From Clostridiales bacterium (GTDB taxonomy: Bacteria > Bacillota_A > Clostridia > Lachnospirales > Lachnospiraceae), in assembly GCA_030154385.1 (NCBI GenBank), contig JASKJZ010000153.1, positions 1 through 6,372 on the forward strand: a stretch of 6,372 nucleotides of DNA. The letters are read 5' to 3'. The stretch's first letter is position 1; every line of letters begins with the position of its first letter. The notes below the pieces were generated by a model that saw only the letters and a program-made list of their open reading frames with translations, had not been told where the DNA came from and searched no databases. Below are positions 1-6,372 of the stretch, piece by piece. Made by a program: the position numbers and the translations under genes.

Positions 1-1839
1 TTCTGTGGTCTTTCCCCGAATCATTTGAAAGCTTTCCACGGTATCGTGGAGGGATTCCTCTTGATTTTCAACGGCTTGTTTTGCAAGTACTACACTCTCC
101 TTGGTCTCATTGGTTCCCTTTTGCATCTCGTCAATTATCGTCTTAATCTCCAGGGAGGCTTCTTCTGACTGTGCAGCAAGTTTACGGATTTCATCCGCCA
201 CAACCGAAAATCCCTTGCCTGCTTCCCCTGCACGCGCTGCTTCAATCGATGCATTCAAGGCAAGCAGATTCGTGCTCTCTGAAATAGCATTAATCGTTTG
301 GACAAACGTGTGGATTGCCTTTGAATTTTCTTCTAAGCGATTTACATTTTGAATCACGCTGCCTATGACAAACACCGTTTCCTCATCCTTTTTTCGAAGC
401 TCGTGTATCACCTCAATTCCCTGCTCTACAACGAGGTTGGTATCGTCCGCCACACGGTCTGCAAGGGTTGTAGTATCGAGAATTTTCACAATCCGCTCGG
501 AAAGATCATTCATCTGCTCGAGAGACATCTGGGTATCGGCCGCCTGCTTGCTAATTCCCTCTCGTATCTCTGAGGATGCCGTCAAAATCCCTTCACTTGC
601 ATCCGTAAGCAGCTTTGCATTATCCAGCACCTGATAGGATGATTTTGAGATTCTCTCTCCTGCATGGCGGATTCGCTTTACAATTTTGCTCATATTTTCG
701 AGCATGGTATTGGCACAGCTTCCCAATAATTGAAACTCATCCTTTCGCTTTCCAGAAACAAAAACCGTAAGATTACCATCCGCTCCCTCACGTAAGACCT
801 GATTGACGCCACCGATGGCTTTTCCTATGGAGCGAGCCAGAAAAATAGCGATTGCCATTCCCAGTATAACGCCTAATACAACAATCCCCATCGTAACCTG
901 CTTCACCAGCTCCGCCTGAGAAATGATTGCCTGTTCCGGTATTAAGGTGTACACTTTTCCCGACAGCGCTTCGACCTCTTTTTCTAAGAACAAATAATTC
1001 GATCCCTTATAGGACACATACTGTTTGCCTTCGATTCCTGCATCAAAAGAAACCGCATGCAATTGAAAGTTCTCTTCATTGGGCGCATAGGTAAGCTCTC
1101 TTCCATCCTCCGTTAAAAAGACTGCAATACTCCCTTGTGGCAGCTCACTATCGGCCAACGTATCAATAATAAACTCTTTTGTCAAATCTACGATAATAAA
1201 ACCAAGCTCTTTCCCATATTTATTTTCAAACCGATGTGCACAGCTTAGACTATAATCCTCCTGCGTCTTCCCAACAATGCCATCCAGCCCAGTATGATAG
1301 CCAAGCCACACCGTATCGCTTTTCCCAAGCTCTTGTAAGCTTGTATACTCCTTTGTACCTTCAAGCTGCGTATCCAAGTCCTGGGGCAGTTTGTTTTTGA
1401 TTGCTCCCATGGATTTTTTGGTATTTGTGATAACATAGATTTCGCCTATATTTTTTTCCGTCATCGCTGTGGAAAATAAAAGTGCACTTGCCTCCTGTGT
1501 TTTTTGTGTTTCCTCAAACGTATCATCCTCATATGCTCCTCCAAAGTATTGTTGGAGGGATTCATTGCATGTTAACTGGAGGTTCTTTGCCTCTGTGGCA
1601 TCTCCCACCGTATTAAAAAAATGAACCATCATATTCATAGAAGAATTCATTGCTGCTTCATAATTTTCTTTGATTCCGCGCGATGCATTTTGATACGAAA
1701 CCATGCCCAATACGATTAAAAGAATCACTGGCACTAAAAAAGCAGACATTAACTTGATTCGTATGCTATGTCGTCTCTTAATCCCATTCACAGATTTCAC
1801 TTCTTTTGTAATCCTCTTTTTTTTCACTGATATACCCAT
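1..1839 (-). CDS. Methyl-accepting chemotaxis protein, C-terminus cut by the window edge
   Basis: Transmembrane chemoreceptor that should pass an extracellular signal to the CheA/CheW kinase array. The frame is open for 613 residues to the window edge. A basic N-terminus (KKKRITK) leads into membrane segment 1 at about residues 30-49. Residues 50-313 form an extracellular sensor domain, probably dCache-like (W178, then GFIIVDLT and a DGREL strand near residues 220-250). Membrane segment 2 is at about 315-335 and HAMP at about 336-386, with the usual DE pair (D367-E368) but alanine where HAMP helix 1 usually has proline (RSIGKAIGG). The signalling hairpin carries the family hallmark [16 protein letters not shown] from residue 524, then [15 protein letters not shown]. 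Roughly the last 80-100 residues, the second methylation helix, are missing. An in-frame TAA lies two codons upstream of ATG 1839; GTG 1827 is an alternative start. The family is certain, the ligand unknown. Confidence 0.96.
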   Translation of the reverse strand, partial: MGISVKKKRITKEVKSVNGIKRRHSIRIKLMSAFLVPVILLIVLGMVSYQNASRGIKENYEAAMNSSMNMMVHFFNTVGDATEAKNLQLTCNESLQQYFGGAYEDDTFEETQKTQEASALLFSTAMTEKNIGEIYVITNTKKSMGAIKNKLPQDLDTQLEGTKEYTSLQELGKSDTVWLGYHTGLDGIVGKTQEDYSLSCAHRFENKYGKELGFIIVDLTKEFIIDTLADSELPQGSIAVFLTEDGRELTYAPNEENFQLHAVSFDAGIEGKQYVSYKGSNYLFLEKEVEALSGKVYTLIPEQAIISQAELVKQVTMGIVVLGVILGMAIAIFLARSIGKAIGGVNQVLREGADGNLTVFVSGKRKDEFQLLGSCANTMLENMSKIVKRIRHAGERISKSSYQVLDNAKLLTDASEGILTASSEIREGISKQAADTQMSLEQMNDLSERIVKILDTTTLADRVADDTNLVVEQGIEVIHELRKKDEETVFVIGSVIQNVNRLEENSKAIHTFVQTINAISESTNLLALNASIEAARAGEAGKGFSVVADEIRKLAAQSEEASLEIKTIIDEMQKGTNETKESVVLAKQAVENQEESLHDTVESFQMIRGKTTE

Positions 1840-1846
1840 CCTCTCT
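1840..1846 (-). promoter_or_regulatory. Ribosome binding site of the chemoreceptor gene (AGAGAGG)
   Basis: AGAGAGG is the only good Shine-Dalgarno-like sequence before the receptor gene. It directly abuts the ATG at 1839 (spacing 0), which is too close for normal use, and lies 12 bases before the in-frame GTG at 1827, which is slightly long. The site therefore raises doubt about the ATG: translation may really begin at the GTG (VKKKRITK), making the protein four residues shorter. Confidence 0.6.
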
Positions 1847-1866
1847 TAGTATGTACTCCAATACTA
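1847..1866. repeat. Short inverted repeat in the chemoreceptor leader
   Basis: TAGTAT and ATACTA form perfect 6-base arms around an 8-base spacer. On the minus strand the repeat lies between the putative -10 element and the Shine-Dalgarno sequence, touching the latter. It could be a small leader hairpin affecting ribosome access or a dyad operator near the transcription start. With only 6 AT-rich pairs in AT-rich intergenic DNA, chance is also possible. Confidence 0.4.
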
Positions 1867-1868
1867 GC

Positions 1869-1896
1869 ATATCAGTGATTTCGCCTTACTTCTTTA
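1869..1896 (-). promoter_or_regulatory. Possible sigma-28 (SigD/FliA-type) motility promoter of the chemoreceptor gene
   Basis: On the minus strand TAAA (1896-1893) is followed after 16 bases by ACTGATAT (1876-1869). The flagellar sigma factor consensus is TAAA, about 15 bases, then GCCGATAA/T; here the -35 core is perfect and the -10 matches at 6 of 8 positions. The -10 ends 29 bases before the ATG, giving a short plausible leader. No convincing TTGACA -35 partner was found for the overlapping TATGCT. Receptor genes are commonly in the sigma-28 regulon, which supports the call, but the spacing is one base long and the -10 is imperfect. Confidence 0.42.
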
Positions 1897-1950
1897 AAAT
1901 TCTTGTTCTTTTACTTAAAAATCTTGCCCTTTTTTGACGGATTCTGCACC

Positions 1951-1980
1951 AAAAAGAGAAAGCACAAACTGTACTTTCTC
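1951..1980 (-). terminator. Intrinsic terminator of the large glycosidase gene
   Basis: On the minus strand GAGAAAG (1980-1974) pairs with CTTTCTC (1962-1956). The inner bases extend the stem through one T-G wobble and the pairs A-T, C-G and A-T to about 11 pairs with a 3-base GTT loop, followed by TTTTT (1955-1951). It starts 18 bases after the TAA stop of the large gene, so it should end that transcript before the receptor gene. Confidence 0.85.
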
Positions 1981-1998
1981 TCTTCTTCTACTAATTAA

Positions 1999-4900
1999 TT
2001 AACGAACCGTTGCTATTTTTTTCGGAAGAATTAAATACTTCATTCCTTTTTCGGTCGGTAATTCTATAAAGCCATCCGAACCTACTTTGTAAACCGTCTG
2101 ATCTAGTCTTGTTATAAGATCCTTCGTTTTGTTATAGCGATATACATATACTTTTTTTGCATCTTCAAAGCCTGCCTCTTTCGTGACCGGAACCCGAAGG
2201 CTCGCACCCTCTGGCAGCTTGCCTTTATGCTTTAGCGTCACAAGGTAGCCATCGGCTGCTCGTTCCAGGGTTTTGCTTTCCAAATCCTTTGTCTGCACGA
2301 CTCTTACCGCCATGTTCATACTATTTAAAACTTTCGTCGTCCCACCGACCTGACTTTGATCAATCTTCCATTCATACGCGGTATTACCCTGTTCATCCGA
2401 AACCTTAATCATTAGATTGGCTTTGGCTTCTGGCAACTCACGTAATACCTCCTTTGATAGCTTGATCCAAGACAAATTCACTTCCTTGTTTTCAAATACT
2501 GATTTTGGAAGAGATAGATTCAGTGTTACTTCTTTTTGTCCATCGGCGTCTTTTAACGCTTTTTGGAAAACTTCATCTTCCATGACTACCTTAAGATTAA
2601 GCGGAGTCTCATTCGATGCAAGCCCTTGCAAGCTGCTAATAAAGCTCTCCTTGGTCTGAATCTGCCATTCTTCCCCTTTTAAAACAGGTGTCACGGTAAG
2701 TCTAGCGGCAAGACCTGCGGTTTCTTTTTTGTCATTTTGCTTTACCGTGGCCACAATCTTACTCTTTGTCGCGAGATCTTCTCCATCCATGGTAATTTTC
2801 GTATAAGCTTCTTTTGTTTTTGCATCAATTACAGTTTCCTTCTTTTCAGAGAGTACACCGCCCGTTTCATTATTCTTTGATTTATCAATGACTGGTGCAT
2901 TTGGAGCGGAAGGTACTACTACTGGAGCCGTTGCCGCTTCATAGTTCTTTTGAACCTGCGTGGAAGAGAGGTTATTGTTATAAATAACAAAGTCATCCAT
3001 CTCCATTCCATTTGGATATCCGTCTCCAGGGTATCCATTTTCACCAAACACGTTTGCCGCATCGCTTACACCCGTTATACTTTGTGGTTCTCCCATATAC
3101 TGAATGCTTTGCTTTTTCCCATTTTTATAGATTGCTCCCTGCTTTGTGGCATCGTCCCAGGTAACCACTACATTTGTCCACTCATTTTCTGGAAGAAACG
3201 TATTGGGATCCTCGTTTACATAAAATCCATTGAAGCCATCCATAATAAAGAAATTAGAATATTGTTCGGCCACTGGATAGTTGAGATAAAATCCATTTCC
3301 ATTATACGTAGAGGCCTTTTTCGCCCATAAAATATTATTATTTCCTGTGAGCGCTCCACTTCTCTTTACCCAATAGGAGATTGTGATACTCTTTGTTGCA
3401 AGTGCTTCCTTTGCAGGAATCTGAAAGGAGGTTGTATTGGAAAGAGCCAGTGCCTCCCCATTTCTTCCCTTCACATAATCGCTTTCCTTCACCCCATCTG
3501 CAAGGATCGAATAGTGATTTTTCCCTTCGTCTGCAATTATTTTACTTTCCGCCTTTTTATCCATGGTAAGGTTCAGGATTTTTTCAGGAGTAGTAGTTTT
3601 TTCTAATTGTAAAAAGGCTTCTTTTAGCATTTCATTCGCAAGATCTATTTTCTCTTGGCTTTCATAATCGGAAACAAGCGCATTTTTTGCAACCACAAGT
3701 GCCTTTGTTACATTTTGATAACTCTCTTTGGTATAAAGTGATTCTGTCAGCTCTTCCGCCAAGCCAATACTCTTTGTCAGTGCACTTACATTTGCAATTG
3801 GCTGCAATCCCTCTCTTGCACTCTTTAGCGCTTCGGCGGCTGCATCAATTAGGGTCTGATCAAGAGATCCACTTGCAATTTCTCTCGCCTTTGCAAGTGC
3901 CTGTGTAAAGAGTGCAACACTTGCTTTGGTATAGTTTTCAGTCACAACTGCTTCCGCCTTGGTTATCTCAGCCTGCAATGCTTCCAGATTTGCCTTCACG
4001 TTAATGACCAGGTTAGCTTTAATTGCCGTTCCGGATACAGTTCCAACAGATGCAAACGGATAGCTTCCTGATTTCGCATACTGATCCTTACTGATTGGAT
4101 CCCATATGACACTGCTCGATATGTTGTCATACGCTCCATTGTTGTACTGAACGAGCACATGGTCAGGTAAAACCGCTTCCTTTCCAAGACTTACATTTAC
4201 TGTTGTATCCTTCACTTCTGTGATTCCAGCAAAATCCATATCACTTCGCACGTAAACAGTGGCTGCTACGAATTTTCCAGTTCCACTATTAACGCCATTA
4301 ACGGTAAATTCTCCATTACTCTTTACTTGTTCTTCGCTTATTTTATCCCAAACAACACTGGCTTTTACAAGACTTCCATCTTGTTTTAAACCATAGATTG
4401 AAGTTGGTAGTACTGGAATCTGACCCGTCTTTGTCCCCACATATACAGGAAGAAGTTGGTCGATTGGAGTACCATATACCTTAAATCGATAGATTCCAGT
4501 TGCCGCAGCCTGTGTCACCATATTTAGACGAAGCTCTGTTGCTTCAAAGGATTCGAATGCAATGGTATTATAGGCATTTATTTTATTCGCATCCTTGAAA
4601 TCGGTCAGCATGGTAGCATCCTTCCATTCCCCATTTGTATCCTTGTATTGGAACGAAATGTTCGCAGGTACTCTCGTTCCACCTGCATCATCATACCAAT
4701 AAATATCACACCCGCTAATTGCAACTGGCTCAGTCCATTTGTAAGAAACATAGCAGGTTTCGCCCGCAGGATTTCCCCTCCAGTTTCCCCATCCCTTTCC
4801 AGTTCCTACATTGGAAGATGCTGGTTCAAAGCTTGCATTGTTGATTCCGTTTAAATTTTCCCAACCAGCCGTATAGTCAGAACTAGGAGTTGCGTTTGTT

Positions 4901-6372
4901 GCAATATCCTCGCTACCAACTACTGCTGCTTTCTTAATTGCTACCGTTATATTTTTTGATGTGGAAAGTGCACCATCATCTGCCGTAAATCGAACGACAT
5001 AGTCCCCTTCAAGGGATGCTGCAAATGTTGTTTGCAAGGCAGTCGGATTACTAAAGATTGTAGTTGCACCTTCTGGTCCAGAAACGACGTCCCAGCGATA
5101 GGAAAGAGATTCCTCCCAAGGCATACCATCATCTTCACATACCGCTTGTAAGGATGCCTTCATATTCTCTGCTTTTTGTGTATCCTGATTGAGAGATACG
5201 GATGGTGCTTTGTTTTCTACAACAGCACGACTTCCACCTTCCTCATAAAGCTGTACTTCGGTAATCGCAGTATCATGTCCTTCTTTGTCAAATACGGTAA
5301 CTCTTACCTTGTCAGTGGTTACTGCTTTGAAATAGTTTGTGTTATAATTTGCCTGTGGTACTGCTGGAGTTCTGCTTTGATCTTCTACCTGCTTCCAAGT
5401 ACTTCCATCCCAATATTCCAAGGTATATTTCGCTGGCTCTGCATACCCTTCTTGTTGTCTGTCATTATAAAAATAAAGATTCATCATATCAATCTTCGTA
5501 GGAGCCGCCAAATCGATTACAACCGAATCACTTGTATTCGGACTTCCTGCATCTCCCCAAAATGGCATATTAACCGTTACACCATCGGTGATTGCCATTG
5601 GGTCTGGCTTTTCTTCATTGACTGCCTTTGAGGTTGGATCAGTGCCATCTGCACGATGCTTATTTGCCCAAGATGCCTCTCTTGCCTTATCTGGCGTAAA
5701 GCTTGCGGTTACTGTTTTCCCTTTTGCGAGGTTTTCACTCGTAATATTTGCTTCGATTCCTGATTTTTCAAGCATTTTATTGACCGAGCTGCTAAGTACG
5801 ACATCGGTTGCCTTTGTAAAAGCGGTGCTAGATTGCACGGTTTTGGTAAGCCCTGCTGGCTCTCCATCCGGGAAGGTCAAGTTTCCATTATCATAAATGA
5901 TATGCGCCTTTTTATTAAGCGTAAATAATAACGTTCCATCCTTGTAGACTGAAAAACCATCGGCAATCTTACTACCATAGCAGTCCTTCGAATCGGTTGG
6001 GTCATCCCATACTACCGTCACATCATCTCCGTGATATCTTACGTTATTAATCATAAAATGATCGTAATTAAATTCGATTGGATCAAGCTCTAGTTTTTCA
6101 TCCATTCTAGGAACAAGACCAGCAACATCCTCCACAAATATGTAGTTATAATTTCCTAGAATGTTATGATAAATCCAAGAACGATAATAGGTGTCGTTTG
6201 TTTTTCCATCGATATTATAAAATTCATTGTTGTTTGGATAACGAATATCTCCGCCATCCGGATACATATTCCAAGCACACCATTCCACCATAAGCTCTAG
6301 CATATCATCCGTTACATACTTTTGTTCCTTATCATAGGTGCGAAGTGCCGCCTCGTATGCTCTTGCCTGTAC
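1999..6372 (-). CDS. Giant secreted multidomain glycoside hydrolase, N-terminus cut by the window edge
   Basis: The frame is open from the right edge to TAA 2001-1999 (1457 residues seen); the ATG at 6303 is internal, since the 23 upstream codons continue in frame. Numbering from the edge: residues 1-90 are the end of an (alpha/alpha)6-barrel glycosidase resembling MGH1/GH63-like enzymes (NEFYNIDG, SWIYHNILGNYNYI, VAGLVPRMD), and about 90-210 its beta-sandwich cap (YDHFMINNVRYHGDDVTVVWD). Then follow F5/8-type galactose-binding domain 1 (211-378), a PKD/Ig-like domain (385-480), F5/8 domain 2 (486-635; DIYWYDDAGGTRVPA), two group-4 bacterial Ig domains (641-709, 723-792; shared SVxWDxIS), two helical FIVAR repeats (794-859, 861-926), a LamG-like domain (930-1148), a Pro/Ala/Val linker, and an unrecognised region (1174-1457). 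No LPxTG motif, C-terminal membrane helix or dockerin is visible. It probably cleaves a complex plant or host glycan outside the cell; the exact family and substrate cannot be read because most of the catalytic domain is missing. A GH121-like enzyme is one alternative. Confidence 0.9.
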   Translation of the reverse strand, partial: VQARAYEAALRTYDKEQKYVTDDMLELMVEWCAWNMYPDGGDIRYPNNNEFYNIDGKTNDTYYRSWIYHNILGNYNYIFVEDVAGLVPRMDEKLELDPIEFNYDHFMINNVRYHGDDVTVVWDDPTDSKDCYGSKIADGFSVYKDGTLLFTLNKKAHIIYDNGNLTFPDGEPAGLTKTVQSSTAFTKATDVVLSSSVNKMLEKSGIEANITSENLAKGKTVTASFTPDKAREASWANKHRADGTDPTSKAVNEEKPDPMAITDGVTVNMPFWGDAGSPNTSDSVVIDLAAPTKIDMMNLYFYNDRQQEGYAEPAKYTLEYWDGSTWKQVEDQSRTPAVPQANYNTNYFKAVTTDKVRVTVFDKEGHDTAITEVQLYEEGGSRAVVENKAPSVSLNQDTQKAENMKASLQAVCEDDGMPWEESLSYRWDVVSGPEGATTIFSNPTALQTTFAASLEGDYVVRFTADDGALSTSKNITVAIKKAAVVGSEDIATNATPSSDYTAGWENLNGINNASFEPASSNVGTGKGWGNWRGNPAGETCYVSYKWTEPVAISGCDIYWYDDAGGTRVPANISFQYKDTNGEWKDATMLTDFKDANKINAYNTIAFESFEATELRLNMVTQAAATGIYRFKVYGTPIDQLLPVYVGTKTGQIPVLPTSIYGLKQDGSLVKASVVWDKISEEQVKSNGEFTVNGVNSGTGKFVAATVYVRSDMDFAGITEVKDTTVNVSLGKEAVLPDHVLVQYNNGAYDNISSSVIWDPISKDQYAKSGSYPFASVGTVSGTAIKANLVINVKANLEALQAEITKAEAVVTENYTKASVALFTQALAKAREIASGSLDQTLIDAAAEALKSAREGLQPIANVSALTKSIGLAEELTESLYTKESYQNVTKALVVAKNALVSDYESQEKIDLANEMLKEAFLQLEKTTTPEKILNLTMDKKAESKIIADEGKNHYSILADGVKESDYVKGRNGEALALSNTTSFQIPAKEALATKSITISYWVKRSGALTGNNNILWAKKASTYNGNGFYLNYPVAEQYSNFFIMDGFNGFYVNEDPNTFLPENEWTNVVVTWDDATKQGAIYKNGKKQSIQYMGEPQSITGVSDAANVFGENGYPGDGYPNGMEMDDFVIYNNNLSSTQVQKNYEAATAPVVVPSAPNAPVIDKSKNNETGGVLSEKKETVIDAKTKEAYTKITMDGEDLATKSKIVATVKQNDKKETAGLAARLTVTPVLKGEEWQIQTKESFISSLQGLASNETPLNLKVVMEDEVFQKALKDADGQKEVTLNLSLPKSVFENKEVNLSWIKLSKEVLRELPEAKANLMIKVSDEQGNTAYEWKIDQSQVGGTTKVLNSMNMAVRVVQTKDLESKTLERAADGYLVTLKHKGKLPEGASLRVPVTKEAGFEDAKKVYVYRYNKTKDLITRLDQTVYKVGSDGFIELPTEKGMKYLILPKKIATVR

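Noticed and set aside
101..634. Several plus-strand open frames across the left end
   Set aside because: They are antisense to the highly conserved signalling hairpin of the chemoreceptor, whose minus-strand translation is unmistakable.
1817..1824. Run of eight T (A8 in the gene) as a phase-variation or programmed frameshift site
   Set aside because: The downstream frame is intact, eight A encoding KKK after the start is common in basic N-termini, and no stimulatory hairpin or alternative product is visible. It is mentioned only as part of the start ambiguity.
1840..1998. Riboswitch or small RNA in the intergenic gap
   Set aside because: Only 159 bases are available, and they are accounted for by a terminator, a candidate promoter, a short dyad and a ribosome binding site; no known riboswitch core was seen.
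2950..3330. Open frame of 126 codons on the plus strand
   Set aside because: It is antisense to the LamG-like domain of the large gene, with no family resemblance and no neighbouring promoter; taken as a shadow.
3595..3993. FIVAR pair as a DNA-level tandem repeat
   Set aside because: The two copies resemble each other only as helical protein modules; their residues and DNA have diverged strongly, so there is no direct DNA repeat.
5176..5631. Open frame of 151 codons on the plus strand
   Set aside because: It lies wholly opposite the F5/8 and PKD-like region of the large glycosidase, has a low-complexity Ile/Cys/Tyr-rich translation with no recognisable domain, and no ribosome binding site was evident. 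It is an antisense shadow.
6301..6303. ATG at 6303 as the true start of the large gene
   Set aside because: The frame stays open for 23 more codons to the window edge, the ATG falls inside a conserved glycosidase fold, and no signal peptide follows it. It is an internal methionine.

Overview
The window looks like a piece of a Gram-positive anaerobe of the Clostridia, most likely a motile member of the Lachnospiraceae. I infer this from the moderately AT-rich base composition, the AG-rich ribosome binding site, and a giant secreted glycosidase whose appendages (F5/8-type galactose-binding domains, group-4 bacterial Ig domains, FIVAR repeats, LamG) are the usual set in gut and plant-fibre-degrading Firmicutes. 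No species can be named from the sequence alone.

Both genes are on the minus strand and both are cut by a window edge. From right to left (the direction of transcription): positions 6372-1999 hold the C-terminal 1457 residues of a very large extracellular carbohydrate-active protein whose start lies beyond the right edge. It begins with the tail of an (alpha/alpha)6-barrel glycoside hydrolase and its beta-sandwich cap. These are followed by F5/8, Ig/PKD-like, F5/8, Ig, Ig, FIVAR, FIVAR and LamG domains and a C-terminal region of about 285 residues that I do not recognise. The gene ends in a strong intrinsic terminator (1980-1951). A short intergenic stretch of 159 bases then carries a possible sigma-28-type promoter, a small inverted repeat and a ribosome binding site. 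Positions 1839-1 encode a membrane-bound methyl-accepting chemotaxis protein with a large extracellular sensor domain, a HAMP domain and most of the signalling hairpin; its C-terminus is beyond the left edge.

The terminator and the separate promoter suggest two transcription units rather than one operon. The pairing still makes biological sense: a secreted enzyme that frees sugars from a complex glycan lies beside a receptor that could steer a motile cell, perhaps toward the products. That link is inference from adjacency only. I found no RNA gene, CRISPR array, insertion sequence, prophage or other mobile element, and no sign of a wholly new system. The least explained parts are the C-terminal region of the large protein and the promoter/leader of the receptor gene.
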